Shown here: positions 41,432 to 49,490 of the stretch, in pieces
How the letters are laid out: every line of letters begins with the position of its first letter
How positions within the stretch are numbered: the stretch's first letter is position 1
Notes under the pieces: model-generated
Seen by the model: only the letters and a program-made list of their open reading frames with translations
What the model was told of the DNA's origin: nothing
Databases searched by the model: none
NCBI RefSeq assembly: GCF_021347895.1
Contig: NC_067127.1
Location: forward strand, 17,642,984 to 17,706,983
DNA length: 64,000 nt
From: Acanthochromis polyacanthus
Taxonomy: Eukaryota > Chordata > Actinopteri > Pomacentridae
Direction: 5' to 3'
Made by a program: the position numbers and the translations under genes

Positions 41432-41460
<29 letters not shown>
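41432..41460. repeat. (GT)14 in ptk7 3'UTR
   Basis: Uninterrupted GT tract on the sense strand, 322 bp downstream of the AC tract. Confidence 0.95.
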
Positions 41461-41463
<3 letters not shown>

Positions 41464-42387
41464 ACTGAACTGTTCTCAAAGAAGCAGAACGGGGTTTGCA
41501 TGAAGGTTTGTCGTCTGTTACACCTGTGATTTGTGAGACATGAGGAAACTTGTGGGAAAAGCAATCCATGTTATGGTAACTCTTCAGGAACAAAAACAAA
41601 ACGATCAAGTTTTATAGCCAAGGAATATATTGGGTAGATGAGATTGTGCCAGTGTGGGCTTTATACATTTTTACAAGCGTGTTTTGTTCTTGTATTAACT
41701 TTGAGGTGCTTATTTGTCACAACCCGCGGGTAAGAACGCCCGATATTCCACACCATCGTGTCGTCTCCGTTGCGGGGACATAACCTCTCACCGCGTTTAA
41801 TCTAATATTTCCAGAGGTCCAATCACAGTTTCTCTTCTGGTCCAGCTGTTTTGTGCAATGCTGCAAAGTGGACCACCACACCAAGCAATGTGTACATACT
41901 GTAGAAGCCATGCACTAACTTCACTTAAAAGAATATCCCTCTTTATTTCTATCATGTTGTGTAGAAGGACATGCAGGTGCCTGTTTATTTATGATGAAGG
42001 TCCTGTCTTTTTTTAACTATGTTTATAATAGAAAGGTACTTCTGTGAGGTAGTTATGTATTCATTCTCATGGTCCATCTCAGCGTGCGTTCAGTGCAGCT
42101 GAACACAAAAGTACAAAGGAGGTCAAAAGAGTGACTGCAGGTCACCAGAACTCATAAGTGCCTGGTAAATGAAGGATTATCTTAACTGTTTCCCTCTTGT
42201 TACATTATCTAATCAATTGCAATGGCCTTTGTTTATGAACCTGTTTTTATACGTTGTTTTTAGTGTAATGTTTTGTTTTTATGAACGCTAGGCACTCACA
42301 CCTAGACCTCTTTTTTTTTTTTTTTAACTGCTTCAGCAAATGTTCACAGTAATCACAGATATATACAAAAGTATACATGCTGCTGTC

Positions 42388-42393
42388 AATAAA
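42388..42393 (+). promoter_or_regulatory. Distal poly(A) signal of ptk7
   Basis: Canonical AATAAA followed within about 15-40 nt by a GT-rich element. It is the last good signal before transposon debris begins. Confidence 0.6.
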
Positions 42394-42529
42394 GGTTCAC
42401 AGTGTTTTTACCCAGTGTGTTGTAATTAATATAGTGGAGTGCTTTCACAATATTAGGTTCAGATGTTGTTGGTACCTTCCACCTGTTTTTTTTTTAGTTT
42501 ACGCAGATCAATTTCCAAATGCGTAAAAT

Positions 42530-42862
42530 TTTCTGGGGACATTGAATAAAGTTTTTATTCCAAAGTTTACACCAAGCCATCTAGACATTGAAGCAAACCT
42601 CCCAACAGGAGCAGCCTCCTGCAGTACCTCCCCACACCATAGAACCTGCTCAGCTACAGCTTGAGGAACACGACCAAAAGTACAAAGCATTAACCTGGCC
42701 TCCAAATTCCCACGATCCCAATCTGATTGAGCATCTATAGAATGTTTCTCCCCACAAAGAATCCACTGACAGGCACTACAGGACACAATCAGAGCTCCAT
42801 ATTATTAAAAGCTACTACTGTACGATATTAGGTAGATGGTTTAGATGCTGTTGCTGATGGTT
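42530..42862 (+). mobile_element. Tc1/mariner transposase relic
   Basis: Forward translation around 42660-42740 gives EEHDQKYKALTWPPNS, then a damaged form of the DxNxIEHLW motif with a stop where W should be. The WPPNSPDLNPIEHLW block is diagnostic of Tc1-like transposases. The tail around 42823-42860 (atattaggtagatggttta, gctgttgctgatgg) resembles the end of that family. Substitutions and a stop show it is dead. It lies just past the predicted ptk7 poly(A) site. Confidence 0.75.
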
Positions 42863-43824
42863 GTATATGGTGATGCAGCTGCAAGCAGAGACCGTTTTTA
42901 AACTCTTTATTACTAATTTATGCAAGAAATTAGTTTAGATATTTGTACATTATTGTGTATTCAAACCAAAATGTGTCAAAAATTATCATGAAAGTTTCTT
43001 AGCTTCTTTAATTAAAACTCTTTCACTTGTAGGCCAACTGGAGAGTTTCTTCACAGCTTCTGTTAGCAGCTCCATTACCAGAAAATTATATGTTAGATAA
43101 AAATCATACATTTTGCAAAATGTTCACTGAGGTGCAGGGGTGGATCCAGATTAATTTTAGTGGGGGGTACAACAGATATTTTGGGAGGCCACTGAAAAGT
43201 TGTAAGAAAAATGAAAGCTGCTACCGACCTCTCGCTTTTACAAAGTATTTTTCATGTTTGTTTTTTTTGCCTCTTTAACCCGATAGGAAAGCTGTATATG
43301 ACCTTTTTCATTTTGGACTGTTAGCATTCAAGTTATGATGGAGTTGTTTCCTTGTTTATGTGAATTAAAACATCATCAGCTACAGCATCTGCCTGTTATG
43401 TAAAACTAGTAAGCTCAGTGACAGTATCCTGAGGGCAGTTAAGTGATAAATATTGTGCAAGAACAGCACTATATACAACCCTGTCAATTTCCACTTCTTT
43501 GAATGTTTACTGACAATTATCACACCTACAATAAGAAATAATATTCTGTACTTTTAGCAACTAGTTCTCAGCTGTAAACCAGAAACATCATCGGGTTCTG
43601 TATACTAATCAGTCTAAATCAAAATGAGTACAACACAATACACAGTGAACAACAACAATCTGTACCCTTGATCTGTACAGTAAGTAGCACTCTATTTAAC
43701 AGTAAACCTGAGAACAAAAATTAACTATAGCAATATTCCATATTCTTTAGTCATTTAATAGTGCACAGCTCAGCAAACATAATGTTCTGCATAGAAATCA
43801 CAAAAAGCTGCTCTCAGTAATCTT
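42863..43824. other. Intergenic stretch, no gene seen
   Basis: AT-rich sequence between the Tc1 relic and the nmrk2 relic. A block near 43136-43190 (gggtggatccagattaatttt) may be another dispersed repeat. No gene is supported. Confidence 0.6.
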
Positions 43825-44344
43825 TCACAGTGAGCAGATGTTCTTGTGTTGCAGGTCCATGGTCCAGATGTGGCCATCGAACAGGCCGGGGGGTCTGGCA
43901 CCGTGTACTTCCTTGAGCACCTCCTCTTTTTGCATTCTTCATATGGGATGGAAATGAAGTATCGTTGGTTTAGCACGTCTATCAAAGGCCTGTAGGTGTA
44001 AAGCAGGAAGCCCTCCACAATGAGGATGTGAGTCTCCTCCTCTTCCTTGTGGTCGGACTTCGGGACGATCTCTGTGTCCAGGGTGCTATTAAACCCTGAG
44101 ACTTCTCAAACTTCAGGGAGTTCTCCAGCCACGCGTAGATCTGACTCATCATGGTGTCAATGTCCAGAGCAGTGATGACATCGTACTGCTTAAAGCCATC
44201 TTCACCAACTTCAATCTGATCTTGGGACTTGAAGAAGTCATCCTGATGGACCACGCAACAGTTGGACAGGTTCTTGATCAGGCAGTTGGTGAGGGTGGTT
44301 TTCCCTCCATCGGTTACTCCGCCGATGACGATGATGTACTTCAT
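43825..44344 (-). pseudogene. nmrk2: nmrk2 (nicotinamide riboside kinase 2) processed pseudogene
   Basis: From ATG at 44344 the minus strand encodes [20 protein letters not shown], a P-loop very close to NMRK2, then [11 protein letters not shown] and [10 protein letters not shown]. About 85 codons in, one base is missing (near 44098) and homology resumes in another frame with [20 protein letters not shown] and [10 protein letters not shown] second one-base loss in a C-run (43888-43893) shifts again before LFDGH, and a stop soon follows, so roughly the last quarter is gone. Functional NMRK genes have introns; none interrupts this stretch, pointing to a retrocopy. No clear poly(A) remnant; a T8 run lies near 43261. 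NMRK2 makes NMN from nicotinamide riboside. Confidence 0.82.
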
Positions 44345-45650
44345 GTTCTCGGATTGGTCAAAGCTCGGAAAAGAGTGAAAAACGTCAACAAAAACCGGGT
44401 CAGGAGCGATCGGACGTGGAAGAAAGCTGAAAAAGAGAAGGTTGCAGCAGGAAACGTCAACTACTGCAGTCCTCCATGGGACTTGAGTTTAGTGAGTAAG
44501 GTAAGAGCAGAAAGGGAGCTGCCACTTGGACATGGTTCTTCCACCCAGAGAGGACCTCTTTCTGCTGTCGCTGCTACACATACTGCCCTAGTTGAGGTTT
44601 TAGGTGGAATATTCCTTTTAACCAGCCCCTCATGTCTCTTTGAGGATTTTGGATGGAATACTCGGTTAAACCAACATTTTAGGTGCAGCTGGACTTCTAC
44701 ATGAGAGCTTTAATTATTCTTCATCTACTTCCTGAAAGGTTTGGTCAGTAAAAAAGACAAAAATTAATATTTTCAGCTGAACAAAAGACAGACTTTGCGA
44801 TTTTTCTGCTCACGTGTTTTGTTGTTGTAAACTTACTCTTTCAAATAAATAGCCTCCTAACCCCCTGGAAACCAGCGTTTGTCCTGTTTTTGTGTCGCTC
44901 CTCGGAGACACGAGACAGCCAGTTGCAATGTTTTTTGAGCAACACACCATACTATGACGTTTTTACCGTGAAGGTTCTACTATGAAACCAGTTTGACATG
45001 TTCAGGTGTTCTATGTGTGAAAACTCAGAGATTTCAGGTGTTTTTCAACTTTCTTTGTTAACTTTCTGCTTCAACTTTAAACTAAATTTCCTTCACTAAG
45101 CCAGCCCTCTGGACTTCCAGTAAGCTGTGTTCCTATTGGCTGTCCAGGCGGCTGCTTGGTGTTATCAGGAACACTTGAGCAGCTCAGTGTCTTCCTGCTT
45201 TATGTCTGCAGTCAAACATTTCCTCTGCTTCTCTTCACTGAACTGGGTTTGGCTCCGTTGCTTTAGTTTGTTCTTTAGGCGTCGGCTTGCAGTTCCAGCA
45301 GTAAAATCATCTTTAATGTGTTTCTTGGTGTGTTTTAGGGCTTTATACTGTGTAGTTGTCTTGGTAAATGTGGTTATTTAGCCACAGTTAGCTCATGGTG
45401 CTAATGTGTGCAGTGATCAGTGGATTTGGTGCAGCTGAGTTGTGTCTTTATCATGGCTGTAGTGAGTCTTCAGAGGTTTTTGGTCAGACACATTCTGTAT
45501 TCTTGTTTGTGAATCAATGTTGGTTGTCCAGAAGGTACGAGTTCCTGTCCTGATTCTCTGTTTAGAGATTCTTTGGTAGGATGCACGAGACTTTAATGTT
45601 TGGGTTGTGCTCGTTTTGTTTTTGTATGGTTTCATTTGGATGACTTTTGG
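44345..45650. other. Intergenic stretch, no gene seen
   Basis: Several open frames of 70-160 codons cross this stretch on both strands, but none has recognisable domains or a family signature. It probably contains unrecognised repeat material. No promoter or RNA gene was identified. Confidence 0.55.
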
Positions 45651-45654
45651 GCCT

Positions 45655-45949
45655 TTAACAAAATAAATAAAAGTGGCCTTTTATTGTGGGCAGTCAAAGG
45701 CACACCTGTGCACTAATCATGATGTGTAATCAGCATCTTGATATGGCACACCTGTGAGGTGGGATGGATTATCTCAGCAAAGGAGAAGTGCTCACTATCA
45801 CAGATTTAGACAGATTTGTGAACAATATTTGAGAGAAATGGTGATATTGTGTATGTGGAAAAAGTTTTAGATCTTTCAGTTCATCTCATTTAAAAAAAAA
45901 TAGGAGCAAAAACAAAAGTGTTGCTTTGATATTTTTGTTGAGTGTAGTT
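45655..45949. mobile_element. Tc1-like element terminal fragment
   Basis: Contains ggccttttattgtgggcagt, ggcacacctgtgcac, atcagcatcttgatatg, a gtgaggtgggatggattatc block and ends in aaagtgttgc, then atatttttgttgagtgta. To my memory this matches the terminal region of a Tc1/mariner-like family abundant in teleosts (TIR ending tttttgttcagtgta). Its low divergence suggests a fairly recent insertion. No transposase is included, and the opposite TIR was not found nearby. Confidence 0.65.
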
Positions 45950-46809
45950 TGGGGGCCATAATATTAAAACCACATGTATGATCCTTTAAAAGTGCTGGCT
46001 GTCCTAGTCTACGGTGAAATCTTAAAGTACTCTGATTAACCACAAGAGGGTGGTGTATATCTTCTGGAGGTGTTAAACATGACCCAAATGTATCAAACGT
46101 TTTTCAGTATAATTATGTTCACAGTTAAATACAGTAACTCAGTTTTTTGTAGCTGCAAAAGAAGTTTCCAGTATGAGTCAGTATTTGTTGGACTAGTGAA
46201 AATAATCTACTTAAGAACGGCATTTTCAGTTTGGCATTTCAAAGTGACAACAGGATTACTGCAGCTCCTCCTGAGTCATTACGTTTCTCCTCTTGTAAAG
46301 ATTGGCTAGTAACTTATAGTTAAGCCAGAAAAATTAATATTTAAGAAGCTAAATTTTGATTAATAGTGACCTTTTTTTAACGAGTTGGTTCCTTCTGGCT
46401 TGAAATGACATAAACAACAAAAGACAGGTGTTTGTGAAAAAACATTTGTCCTATTTCTGTGGGATTTTTCCCTTTTCTTAATATTCCATGTCCAAAGTGT
46501 TTCACACCAACTGATGATGTAGCTTGTATACCATTAGTCCTGGTAATTTCTAGCACTTAATCTTCTTTTATTGCAGCATTCTAAGGCAGTGATGCTGTGA
46601 TTCTGTAGTCACTAGGTTCAGCACATTGTGGCTACAACCTAAGCTTAGTGAGCCTCCTGTTATTAGAGCTGCACATTGTGGCAGCTCACAAGACGAGAAA
46701 GGTTATAAGGCCGTATTTAAGTGTTTTCTGAGCAACTCTGGTAGCAACATGTCACAGCAGATACTCCAGCAGACTCTGCTCAAGGCTGGAGTTGTATTAC
46801 TGACATTTT

Positions 46810-46998
46810 GGGGTGAGATGGCCAGAGTCCAGACCTGAATCCCATTGAGAATCTGTGGAGGGAAGTGAAAACCAAAGTGATCACAAAGGAATATTTACAG
46901 ATTGTGGCAAAAGATGTATGGAACAAAATTCCAGCTAATACGCATTCTGCATTATAGGAACTGTTTGATCGCTGTGGTGGCAAATAAATACTTTCTCA
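46810..46998 (+). mobile_element. Second Tc1/mariner transposase C-terminal relic
   Basis: From 46826 the frame reads SPDLNPIENLWREVKTKV, the catalytic-aspartate region of a Tc1-like transposase, continuing to a W-KIP motif (VWNKIPANT) and a stop at about 46955-46957. The preceding WP is in another frame, so at least one frameshift separates it. Only the last quarter of a transposase is present. Confidence 0.8.
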
Positions 46999-48180
46999 CT
47001 GATTACTGATGAAGGGTGTCAACAACTTTAGACATATTAGTAAAAATGCCCTGTGAGAATATAAAAATCTAGAAATTGCTCAAACATGTCATCAAAATCT
47101 CCAACACAATGTCTTACCACCTTCTGTCATTTGTTTGTCATTTCCAGCCAGAAGAAACCTAATAAGGATTTACTATCAATCAGAATTTAGCATAAGTATT
47201 AATAATTTGTTGCTTGGTGGTGGATAGAAATGATTCACTTCAGATATTAACACAGAAGTTTTGGCTTTTTATGTATGCATTGTAAATATTTCAGAATATT
47301 ATGGCATTCTGAAGGGTAAGATTTAATAAGGTTATAGTTTATTAATGCCATTCCAGCTCGTTCCCAACTAATGATATCATAACATTGTGTGCATTTCACT
47401 GAGCTCTTGTGATAATAGAAGCACATCCACTTCAATAAAAATCCCCGATAGCGGCTTGCCAGCAAATCATGGATGAGAAACCTCTTTCAAATACCATAAT
47501 ACTTGGCATTTGTTTTAACCTGCCTGGAGTAGCAGGTGGGTGGGGTTCACTGCATCATTTCAAACACTCTCAGATAAGCAGACCTTTAACTGAAGATATT
47601 CTGATGTGATGCAATAGAAAATAAACAATATCTGGATTCCATTTAGCTGCTTGTTTCACAGTTCTGGTATTGTGCATGCAGGCTTACTGGCAGGGCCTAC
47701 TGGGACACTTTAAGAGACATGGCTGTTGACATTAGTGTAATAACACCTGTGTTTTTCTCTCCTACTGCTGTGAAAAGGCCTGTTGCAAAAGCTGTGAGGG
47801 TTACAACTGTGTGGCACAATAGCATGTTGAATGCAATTTCCAAGTAAGCTTCCTAAAAAAAATAACAATACTGTGAAACCTTACTGGGCCTGTGCAGTGG
47901 TGCTCCATTTCCTAATGTAGAAAGCGTGATGCAAGCTTCAAATTCAAAGCATGAAAGGTGTGTGATAGGTGAGTGTATTGTAAATTTGGACACCTGACTT
48001 TCTGGATTTACAATCTAAAATAAAGTTATGTCTAAACTAGACTTTAAAGCAACACACATAAATAAAGAGGTATTCTGGCATTAAAACTAAAACTCTGAGA
48101 AAACATGACTGTAGCTTGCTATTGTACCACCTGTGGAGAATATAACGTGCATGTTTTGTTATTTTGGTGCCTCTGCATGT
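46999..48180. other. Intergenic stretch upstream of srf
   Basis: AT-rich, without coding exons I can support. A TGACGT half-CRE near 48187 lies at its downstream border with the srf promoter. Confidence 0.6.
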
Positions 48181-48302
48181 CCACGGTGACGTTGTCGGTA
48201 GCGCAACCATTTTGGTATTTATTCTAATGAGGAGGCTTCACGGACCAATGAGAGCGCTACTCAGATAATCTTCAGCCAATCAGGAGGCGACGCTGTGACT
48301 CA

Positions 48303-48312
48303 CCAAATAAGG
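48303..48312 (+). promoter_or_regulatory. CArG box 1 (SRF-binding site)
   Basis: CCAAATAAGG, a perfect CC(A/T)6GG. It abuts the AP-1 motif. Confidence 0.85.
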
Positions 48313-48322
48313 AGAGACAGCA

Positions 48323-48332
48323 CCAAATAAGG
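48323..48332 (+). promoter_or_regulatory. CArG box 2 (SRF-binding site)
   Basis: Identical CCAAATAAGG, 20 bp (about two helical turns) downstream of box 1, so both would face the same side of DNA. Confidence 0.85.
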
Positions 48333-48345
48333 AAACATTGTATCT

Positions 48346-48355
48346 CTTTATAAGG
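48346..48355 (+). promoter_or_regulatory. TATA-like element / degenerate CArG
   Basis: CTTTATAAGG has one mismatch to CArG and contains tttataa, so it may serve as the TATA box. Which role applies cannot be decided from sequence. Confidence 0.5.
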
Positions 48356-48411
48356 AGGGAAGTAGTTCCTCGTTTGTGGTATTAGTCCGCCGCCGTGTAC
48401 GCTGTTTTGAA

Positions 48412-48538
48412 ATGACACCTTTTTACACGTTTTTGATGCGTATAAAGTGAAATAGTGTGATGATAAAGGAGTGAAAAATAATATATGTGCACCAGCTGGC
48501 GGAGACCGGGTATGCTTTCGGTTCACAGTGCGGACTAG
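48412..48538 (+). other. Cluster of short uORFs in the srf 5'UTR
   Basis: Three short upstream ORFs: 48412-48450 (12 codons, TGA), 48460-48474 (4 codons, TGA) and 48485-48538 (17 codons, TAG). They lie downstream of the inferred start site. If the true transcription start is further downstream they would not be in the mRNA. Confidence 0.5.
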
Positions 48539-48556
48539 GTGACGTGGCGCAGCAAC

Positions 48557-49045
48557 ATGGAGGGCGCTCTCCGCGTTTTCCTTTTTGAGAAAGTGCTCAG
48601 ACTTTTGGAAATAGAGGAGGAGGGTGAACCAAACGGAGCCGGGGTTGAAGGGTCCTGGGGGCAGCATCACTTTCCAAAGTTTGTCTCGGTAATTTCCTGG
48701 AGTCTCCAAACCTCCAACCGGCCTGCTTTGTTTACATTTTGTGGCCCAGGCGTGTATGCGTTTTCTCGGTGTCTTTACGCTACGATCCGCTCCAGCTCTC
48801 CTGGCTGGTGTTTAGAGACTCGGTCCAGTAAATATAATGTTACCGAGCCAAGTCGGATCGGCACCATCTGGAAACGGCTCAGCTTCAGGCAGGGGTACCA
48901 CAGGACACGGTTCGGGGGTTGTCGGCGGCGGGATTCGTCCCGTTTTGGTCAGAGCAGGGCAAGCTTTACCTGGGGTCTGCGAGAGTGTTGCCGGTGCTGC
49001 GGGGCGACCGGGGGACAGAGACGCCGTCGGGATGCTGGGTGCTAA
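48557..49045 (+). other. Long uORF overlapping the srf start codon
   Basis: ATG at 48557 has A at -3 and G at +4 (aacATGg), a strong start context, and opens 162 codons ending at TAA 49043-49045, 206 bp beyond the srf ATG and in a different frame. The peptide begins MEGALRVFLFEKVLRLLEIE and becomes R/C/G-rich; no domain is recognised. Because the region is GC-rich, the long open frame may be chance, but the overlap would still affect initiation at srf if transcribed. Confidence 0.5.
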
Positions 49046-49490
49046 CGGTCCGGGGGGTCCGAGAGGGGCCAGACCCGGGAACGGGACCGGTGTGAATCCT
49101 CTACAGACCGCCGTCCAAGGCAACATGGTGGGGCTGAACGCGGGAGTTGTGTTGCCTCACGGAGCCCGGTTCGACCCGGAGCGGGAGAGCGCTCCTTTGT
49201 GCAGCGGCTCGGATAATGACTCGGACTCCGGGGATGATGACGACCCAGTGGGTTCACTCGGGGACAGCAGGAGAGGGGTGAAGCGGGAGAGAGGGGAGAT
49301 GGAGGCGGCGGTGGCGGGGCAGGAGGTGGGAGTAGCTCCCGGAGGTTACGGCATGGTGCCCGGAGGGGTCGCCGGGGCAAAGCCGGGGAAGAAGACACGT
49401 GGGCGCGTAAAGATAAAGATGGAATTTATTGACAACAAGTTGAGACGGTACACCACCTTCAGCAAGAGGAAGACGGGCATTATGAAAAAG
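48837..49490 (+). CDS. srf: srf exon 1: N-terminal region and first part of the MADS box
   Basis: ATG at 48837 gives MLPSQVGSAPSGN, matching the MLPTQAG start of human SRF. A 218-codon exon follows, ending at donor gtaagt (49491, phase 0). The first ~185 residues are Gly/Ser/Pro-rich with an acidic casein-kinase-II-type patch (SGSDNDSDSGDDDD). From about residue 188 the sequence RGRVKIKMEFIDNKLRRYTT and FSKRKTGIMKK is identical to the human DNA-binding MADS alpha-I region. SRF is a nuclear dimeric activator binding CArG boxes. The exon lies in a GC-rich, CpG-rich stretch. Confidence 0.96.

Larger units (their letters stand above)
40727..42410 (+). other. ptk7: ptk7 3' untranslated region (predicted)
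   Basis: The stretch after the stop has no coding exon. AATAAA hexamers lie at 40780 (54 nt past the stop), 41170 and 42388. The last is followed by a GT-rich stretch (gtgttttta, cagtgtgttgtaatt) typical of a cleavage region, so the longest form should end near 42410. A CA repeat and a GT repeat 322 bp apart lie inside it. The true 3' end needs transcript data. Confidence 0.6.
48240..48380 (+). promoter_or_regulatory. srf: srf core promoter region
   Basis: Within 140 bp: CCAAT boxes at 48244 and 48276, an AP-1/TRE TGACTCA at 48296-48302, two perfect CArG boxes (48303-48312 and 48323-48332), a TATA-like tttataa at 48347-48353 and an ETS core ggaagt at 48358-48363. Transcription would start near 48375-48385, giving a 5'UTR of about 455 nt. 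CArG plus ETS is the layout of a serum response element, so growth-factor (TCF) and MRTF-type control through SRF itself is likely. The start site is inferred. Confidence 0.8.

Noticed and set aside
44222..44704. 160-codon frame (+) antisense to the nmrk2 relic
   Set aside because: Partly a shadow of the conserved nmrk2-derived sequence; no own domain.
48272..48709. 145-codon frame (-) through the srf promoter
   Set aside because: Crosses the CArG/CCAAT promoter elements and has no recognisable domain.
49042..49398. 118-codon proline-rich frame antisense to srf exon 1
   Set aside because: A shadow of the GC-rich sense coding sequence.
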